Shown here: in pieces, positions 60,459-64,000 of the stretch
Numbering within the stretch: position 1 is the first letter of the stretch
Layout: every line of letters starts with the position of its first letter
Assembly (NCBI GenBank): GCA_946965045.2
Contig: OX337228.1
Coordinates: 3,472,001-3,536,000, forward strand
Length of the DNA stretch: 64,000 nt
Direction of reading: 5' to 3'
Origin: Epithemia pelagica
Lineage: Eukaryota; Bacillariophyta; Bacillariophyceae; Surirellales; Surirellaceae
The notes under the pieces: model-generated
What the model was told of the DNA's origin: nothing
Seen by the model: only the letters and a program-made list of their open reading frames with translations
Databases searched by the model: none
Position numbers and translations under genes: made by a program

Positions 60459-60563
60459 CGAGAAAGGGTCGCGTTTATAAGCGAAGGTTTAGCGATAGAT
60501 AGCTCCTCTAAGTTGGAGGTGCCTAGTAGTCACTCTTTATGTTTTTGTATCATCCACACCACG
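60459..60563 (+). repeat. Copia-D 3' LTR (105 bp)
   Basis: Copy of 54312-54416 with one mismatch, followed by AGAA. Confidence 0.8.
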
Positions 60564-60668
60564 AGAAAGCGACTCTATTGTAGATGGGAAATAAGAAAAA
60601 ATAATGCGAATATGGTGAAAAAATGAATTATTTTGTCTTTCTTGAGAGAGTGTTTCTCTCTTGTGTTC

Positions 60669-61300
60669 AGGTTTGGGTAGTACGAAAGTACCATTTTTCG
60701 TTAAGTCTAGGACTTCGTACTGTACTTTGAGGACTTTCCCAAGTCCTAAAGTACAGTCCCCCCTTCTCATCCAAGGGACTGTCAGTCTTCTAATCCATTC
60801 TCCCTCCCTCAATCAACAGACTCGGCCTTAGGCTTCATAGTCCCCCCTGTCTAACAAGCGTACTTTTAGTCAGTCAGTCTAGTCACCCTGTCCTCTATTT
60901 GGTACTATTAGTCTCGAGGTCAAGTACCACTCATCAGTATTATGGACTTTCGAAGTATGCAATAAATGAGGTAGACTATGGTAGTTTAGAGCAGAGTTGG
61001 GTAGTACGAAAGTACCATTTTTCGCAAAGTACCGTACTTCGTACTGTACTTTGGGGACTTCGACCAATTCCTAAGTCTAATCCCCCCCTCTCCTCAAAGT
61101 GACTTCCAGTTTCCAGTACCGTAATCCAGTCGCCCCCCCCCCCCCCACATGCATCGAACTATGTAATCCCCATAGTCCCCCCCACTTGTCTATCAATCGT
61201 ACTTCCTCTGACACAATATAGTCTCACCATTTCCCATATCTTACTATTAGTCCCCTAGTCAAGTACTGCCCATCCCAATTATTGACTATAGAGTACGAAG
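60669..61300. repeat. Two diverged direct copies (about 324 bp apart) of a hAT-like 5' end
   Basis: GGGTAGTACGAAAGTACC followed by ATTTTTCG is found at 60675-60700 and 60999-61024. The copies continue with related CGTACTTCGTACTGTACTTT, C-rich and ATTAGTC..GTCAAGTAC pieces. CAGAGTTGGGTAGTACG at 60992 resembles the ends of many hAT elements. GTACGAAAGTAC and AAGTACCGTACTTCGTAC are palindromic. A poly-C run of about 15 lies near 61132-61146. Confidence 0.6.
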
Positions 61301-61490
61301 TCACTCCTCATCCTTTCACGAAAGTACGTCCAAAGCCACATCCTATTACATATCCACTAACAAACAAGTGGACACAGATAAGGATGATACCACCAGGCAC
61401 CTCTTTCTATATCCTTGCGTTTGGTTTTCCTTCAACAATCAAACACTCGATCTTTCCATCACTGTTTGCCGATAGAAGATTTCTACAACA

Positions 61491-62084
61491 ATGGAAGCAT
61501 CTGACGTTCCTGCTCCAGACCCTCCATCTGAAGACCTCCCCCCTCAGAACAACAGCAAGAAGGCTCCTTCGAACAACAGCAAGAAGACTCCTGCATCCAA
61601 CAGCAAAAAGCTTGCTTCCAACAGCAAGAAGACTCCTGCATCTAACAGCAAAAAGCCCGCTTCCAACAGCAACAAGACTCCTGTATCCAAAAGCAAAAAG
61701 CCTTCTGCATCCAACAACAAAAAACGTCCACCAAGCAACAAAAAGTCTACATCCAGCAGCAAAAAACGACCTTCGAATGAGAAACAAGGCTCACAAAAGA
61801 AGACTTCCCAACCCACCGACCCATCTCCATCTTTGGAACGAAAGCCATCCGCGCTTGAAGCACGTCGGAAACTATTGGCAGAAGAACTCCAACCAACTAC
61901 CACAGTGAAGGAAGACTATTATGCAGCAGAGAAGGCTCTCGTCCCTCTCCTCAAGGAACCAAATCCCTTATTCTTTGGTGACCCAAGCTGCAGTATCTAT
62001 TGGAAATGGGTCCTCCACATCGACTGGCCTGTTTGGGAAAAGCATATTTGCGAGAATGCAGAGGATATTCCCAATACTCATTGA
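61491..62084 (+). pseudogene. hAT-like transposase, N-terminal part with SKK repeats, ends in TGA
   Basis: ATG at 61491. Residues about 20-100 hold some ten imperfect NSKK[TP]PAS-type units, lysine/serine-rich and disordered, probably a nuclear or DNA-binding tail. A more ordered part with YYAAEKALVPLL and SIYWKWVLHIDWPVWEKH follows. TGA at 62082-62084 stops the frame, but the same frame reads on without a break into the zinc finger and transposase core, so a nonsense change is likely. Confidence 0.65.
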
Positions 62085-62087
62085 ATT

Positions 62088-64000
62088 ATGAAGATCATTG
62101 GAAACATGAAAACCTACACAAAGATTGGCGATATGGCACAATTAGAATCAGCAATTACACCCAAAGCCAAGGACACAGCAATGAGGGCAAAATATTCGAA
62201 ACTCTCTCGCTACATCGTAATTTGCCCAGAATGCTTCAAGTCTCCAAAGAAGTCCTTAGAGGAAAGTGTATTGCTCTGTGGTCAGCAAAAAACCTCCAAC
62301 GTGTCAACTCACAAAAACAAGTACCACAAAGAGGTTGTACTTGAAGAATCAGCAGTGCAATCGTCCCAATCCCAAAGTAATCTGAGTTCTATGATCGTCA
62401 AGAACACCTCCAAGTCTGAAGCAACAACCGAATTTCGGAAGCTCATATATCGTTTTGTCAACAACTGTAACCTACCTGCACTCACAGTTGAGAAGCAACC
62501 ATTCAGAGCATTGCTACAATTTGCGATCAACAATGCAGCGGCATTGAAGGATACACCGGCCGAAGTCATGGGTCGTTGCGAAATCACAAAGCTCCGCTTG
62601 TCATCCTATGAAGATTTCTTTACTGTGGCACCTAACCTCCTTAATGCCTGTCGCTCCGAATACCAGAAATTGTGCCGACAGAAGGTACCCTTCATTACCG
62701 TGTGCCATGACATTTGGCAAGCCAAGGACCATGATGTCCTTGGAGTTACACTCATGTTCATTGACCCAAGGAACTGTCATATATACAGACTCCCTATTGG
62801 TTTGGCTGAGTGCGATGGACATGCCGCCACGGATGTCGCTAATCTTACAGATGCATTACTTCTGGGTGTCGGAGTGACGACTGCCGACCTTTGCGCATCT
62901 GTTAATGATAACACAACGGCAGCCGTCTTAGCCGGAAAATACATTGTGGGTAATCCTGAAAAGGACGGCGGCAAATGTGACGTGCACAAGGCCAAGCTTG
63001 TTCTTAAACATGCTACCGGTCTAGTGAAGAGATACCATAACCGGCAGCTCATGGATTCAAACGATACTTTCGTTGAGCTATGGCAGGTATTCAAACAATT
63101 TGCTGCATGGCTAACTTGTAAAAAAGCCCCTCATCGTTTCAAGAAATTCCGAGACTCTTGTATTCAAATGGGATTCACAATCATCAAGATTCCCATGCCC
63201 AATGACACCCGTATCGCAGGCCTTGTTCTAACCATCCAGGCCTTGCTTAGATGTATGTGGGCTATGCGACACTACGTCACCCTAACCATCAAAAGCGACG
63301 ACAAATTCAAGGCAAGATTTCCTACAGAAGACAAGTGGGAATTATTGGCACAATATGAGGCCGTACTGGGTCCACTCAAGCAAATATGTATGTCTCTCCA
63401 GTCAGATGCACCAGGTGCAAGTTCGGCTGCTTTGTTAGAGATTTATTGTTCCTATTTCCGTTCCACCTGTATGCGCAAGGAAGAAGTCGGCAAGTTCAGT
63501 GGTGTTGATGTCTTGAACGTTTCGGATGTGAATCGTACTTGGGACGCCCGTAGTTCTATGGAGGATTTGGAGGAATTCCGCGATACTAAGCAATACCAAG
63601 AGCTTGAACCTGGTCCGCGGCTACTCATCCGACGAGTTATAGCAGAGTACAAGCACTACTTGCTTCACTACGACGATGACAGTATCAAGGCCGTTTGCTG
63701 TAACCCCCTACTTGCCAATGTGTACGAAAACATGTTCGTTCACTTCGGGGTGTTTGATCAGGACACTGTGAAGGAATGTCGCCGGATCATCATTCGAGAC
63801 ATGGTGTCTAAGTTCAGCAACAAACAAGTCTCAAGGATTGGAGCGGCTATGTCACGCCAAGATAAATCCCAGTCCAACCGAGGGCCAAAGACTGGACAGG
63901 GAAACGATTCTGCCCCTACCAAGTCATCCTCCAAAAGAAAGACACGCGACATTTTTGCCAATATGAAGGAGTCACAGTATTTACAGCAACAGGCTTTGTT
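62088..64000 (+). CDS. hAT-like transposase, zinc finger and catalytic core, runs off the window
   Basis: Open frame with no stop from 62085 to the window end, in the same frame as 61491-62084. A BED-type finger is seen (CPEC, then HKNKYHKE). hAT core motifs: VCHDIWQAKDHDVLG with VTLMFID (first Asp region), ASVNDNTTAAVLAG (second Asp), KCDVHKAKLVL (the C-x2-H region), and WELLAQYEAVLGPLKQI in the helical insertion. The C-terminal dimerisation domain is not yet reached at 64000. The family is more distant from the 8844-11049 transposase. Confidence 0.75.
   Translation, partial: MKIIGNMKTYTKIGDMAQLESAITPKAKDTAMRAKYSKLSRYIVICPECFKSPKKSLEESVLLCGQQKTSNVSTHKNKYHKEVVLEESAVQSSQSQSNLSSMIVKNTSKSEATTEFRKLIYRFVNNCNLPALTVEKQPFRALLQFAINNAAALKDTPAEVMGRCEITKLRLSSYEDFFTVAPNLLNACRSEYQKLCRQKVPFITVCHDIWQAKDHDVLGVTLMFIDPRNCHIYRLPIGLAECDGHAATDVANLTDALLLGVGVTTADLCASVNDNTTAAVLAGKYIVGNPEKDGGKCDVHKAKLVLKHATGLVKRYHNRQLMDSNDTFVELWQVFKQFAAWLTCKKAPHRFKKFRDSCIQMGFTIIKIPMPNDTRIAGLVLTIQALLRCMWAMRHYVTLTIKSDDKFKARFPTEDKWELLAQYEAVLGPLKQICMSLQSDAPGASSAALLEIYCSYFRSTCMRKEEVGKFSGVDVLNVSDVNRTWDARSSMEDLEEFRDTKQYQELEPGPRLLIRRVIAEYKHYLLHYDDDSIKAVCCNPLLANVYENMFVHFGVFDQDTVKECRRIIIRDMVSKFSNKQVSRIGAAMSRQDKSQSNRGPKTGQGNDSAPTKSSSKRKTRDIFANMKESQYLQQQAL

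Larger units (their letters stand above)
54312..60563 (+). mobile_element. Copia-D: full-length but decayed Copia element with 105-bp LTRs
   Basis: Two LTRs of only 105 bp with one difference, a possible AGAA duplication (54308-54311 and 60564-60567), separate gag and pol frames and a GAGGGGAC polypurine tract before the right LTR. Pol has two nonsense codons, and the protease N-terminus is frameshifted. Protein sequence shows a sister relation to Copia-B. The single LTR change but several coding lesions is a mixed age signal. Confidence 0.85.
60992..64000 (+). mobile_element. Second hAT-like transposon, right end outside window
   Basis: Inferred from the hAT-like terminus CAGAGTTGGG at 60992 and the transposase from 61491 onward. 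The partner end is beyond the window, so the borders are open. Confidence 0.55.

Noticed and set aside
61552-61760. Short direct repeats as a CRISPR-like or satellite array.
   Set aside because: They are in frame inside a transposase N-terminus and have no spacers of unique sequence.
10462-62084. Several internal TGA codons (10462, 53468, 59547, 62082) could mean TGA is read as an amino acid.
   Set aside because: Host genes such as CK1 (27928-27930) and MtnB-MtnC end at TGA, and the internal TGAs are only in mobile elements, so they are nonsense changes.

Overview
The window looks like nuclear DNA of a photosynthetic stramenopile, most probably a pennate diatom. The evidence is: short GT-AG introns (78 to 116 bp) in otherwise intron-poor genes; two lineages of Copia retrotransposon that resemble the diatom 'CoDi' elements (protease DRGANGG, no CCHC knuckle, no clear HHCC integrase finger); a membrane nucleotide cyclase fused to a cyclic-nucleotide phosphodiesterase; and a fused MtnB-MtnC methionine-salvage enzyme. 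The species cannot be told from the sequence alone.

Layout. 1-11215: a hAT DNA transposon (left end outside the window) whose transposase is split by a young 8.4 kb Copia element, Copia-1 (455-8838). 11673-27930: a host-gene island holding two proteins that share an ungapped RVxF-LYF-DR module (11673-12671 and 23811-24953, both minus), a kinesin-like protein with a ruined ATPase site (13165-17556, minus), a tail-anchored orphan (18062-19480), an inositol-polyphosphate 4-phosphatase-like enzyme (19952-23539) and a casein kinase 1 (26669-27930, one intron). 28585-32550: a 5'-truncated Copia of a second lineage (Copia-B) with an intact pol frame. 33564-39511: a second host island with the cyclase-phosphodiesterase (four exons) convergent with the MtnB-MtnC fusion. 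About 39607-52573: a PIF/Harbinger-type transposon with a Myb/SANT-like ORF and a convergent DDE transposase; the transposase is split by Copia-3 (43469-51690, minus), a relative of Copia-1. 52583-54151: a non-autonomous TIR element. 54312-60563: a decayed full-length Copia-D (sister of Copia-B). 60669-64000: repeated hAT-type 5' ends and a second hAT-like transposase that runs off the right edge.

How things fit together. The host genes point to signalling (phosphoinositide turnover, cyclic nucleotide synthesis and breakdown in one chain, CK1), cytoskeleton or scaffold function, and methionine salvage; no operon-like logic is expected. The mobile part is a nest: two related Copia elements each landed inside the transposase ORF of a different DNA transposon, with clean 5-bp target duplications. 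Copia-1 and Copia-3 share features that I find most worth following: a conserved extra 259-residue ORF before gag-pol, a primer-binding site that fits the anticodon arm of tRNA-Asn rather than a tRNA 3' end, repeated CATCCGGGT boxes in front of gag-pol, a gag-pol stop codon lying inside the 3' LTR, and LTR ends that changed together from TGTTAG..TAACA to TAGTAG..CTACTA.
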